DNA of 6,247 nt, taken from the NCBI GenBank assembly GCA_030640765.1, contig DAOWIT010000082.1, forward strand, positions 1 to 6,247, given 5' to 3'. The DNA comes from Candidatus Latescibacterota bacterium (GTDB lineage: Bacteria; Latescibacterota; MVCY01). The notes beneath the pieces are model-generated. The model worked only from the letters and a program-made list of their open reading frames with translations. It made no database searches and was not told where the DNA came from. Made by a program: the position numbers and the translations under genes. Positions 6,181 through 6,247 of the stretch are shown here, piece after piece. How positions within the stretch are numbered: the stretch's first letter is position 1; every line of letters begins with the position of its first letter.

Positions 6181-6247
6181 TTGTAGGTTGGGTTGAGCCT
6201 GTTTAATCAACATGTTGGGTTTCGTTCCTCAACCCAACCTACAAGAC
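6181..6247. repeat. TTGTAGGTTGGGTT inverted-repeat element, full copy
   Basis: Arms ttgtaggttgggttgag (6181-6197) and ctcaacccaacctacaa (6228-6244) are perfect 17 bp inverted repeats around a 30 bp centre. The centre includes the palindrome caacatgttg (6209-6218) and a gttggg that can pair alternatively with the right arm. The match continues outward with one bulged base (gtc at 6177-6179 opposite gac at 6245-6247), so the element may go slightly past both given ends. It is a known style of dispersed MITE/REP-like sequence in many bacteria (from memory); no transposase is visible. Confidence 0.85.

Larger units (their letters stand above)
5755..6247. other. Gene-free region with repeats and a structured element
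   Basis: No credible protein gene is seen in these 493 bp. It contains the priA leader (5755-5817; a weak AGGT-type site about eight bases before the priA ATG, no clear promoter), a half repeat (5818-5860), about 90 bp in which I recognise nothing firm (5861-5950), the hairpin-bounded HEARO-like element (5951-6156), a short spacer, and a full inverted-repeat element (6181-6244). A 61-codon minus-strand frame crosses the structured element but has no family resemblance over its length. Confidence 0.8.

Overview
This is a bacterial window of about 50% GC by eye. It holds the 3' part of one plus-strand gene and a minus-strand run of housekeeping genes. About 490 bp at the right end has no gene and is packed with repeats and structured elements. 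No phylum can be assigned. The features pointing away from well-studied model bacteria are a Thermus-type orotate phosphoribosyltransferase, a type 2 OMP decarboxylase, a cobalamin-type radical SAM protein and several dispersed palindromic repeats of the kind common in genomes of uncultivated bacteria.

Left part (1-1214): the C-terminal 334 codons of a radical SAM enzyme on the plus strand, then a 58 bp double-hairpin repeat that lies between two convergent genes and may end transcription. Middle (1215-5754, all minus strand, transcribed right to left): priA, pyrF, pyrE, a frameshifted mini-ORF, then a GNAT acetyltransferase. pyrF and pyrE catalyse the last two steps of UMP synthesis. They are 13 bp apart, and the pyrE ribosome binding site overlaps the pyrF stop codon. 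PriA is an intact 801-residue replication-restart protein, but its Walker A lysine and its motif VI arginines are missing. All eight zinc-binding cysteines are kept, so it looks like a helicase-dead PriA with a structural role.

Right part (5755-6247): two copies of a TTGTAGGTTGGGTT-type repeat flank a 206 bp element. That element is bounded by two related hairpins (CCCACGA...TCGTGGG), has a dense set of interior stems, and is followed at once by GTGA. It resembles a HEARO RNA, that is an IscB omega-RNA, or a non-autonomous IS200/IS605-type element. No iscB or transposase gene is in the window. This element and the motor-dead PriA are the two most interesting items here.
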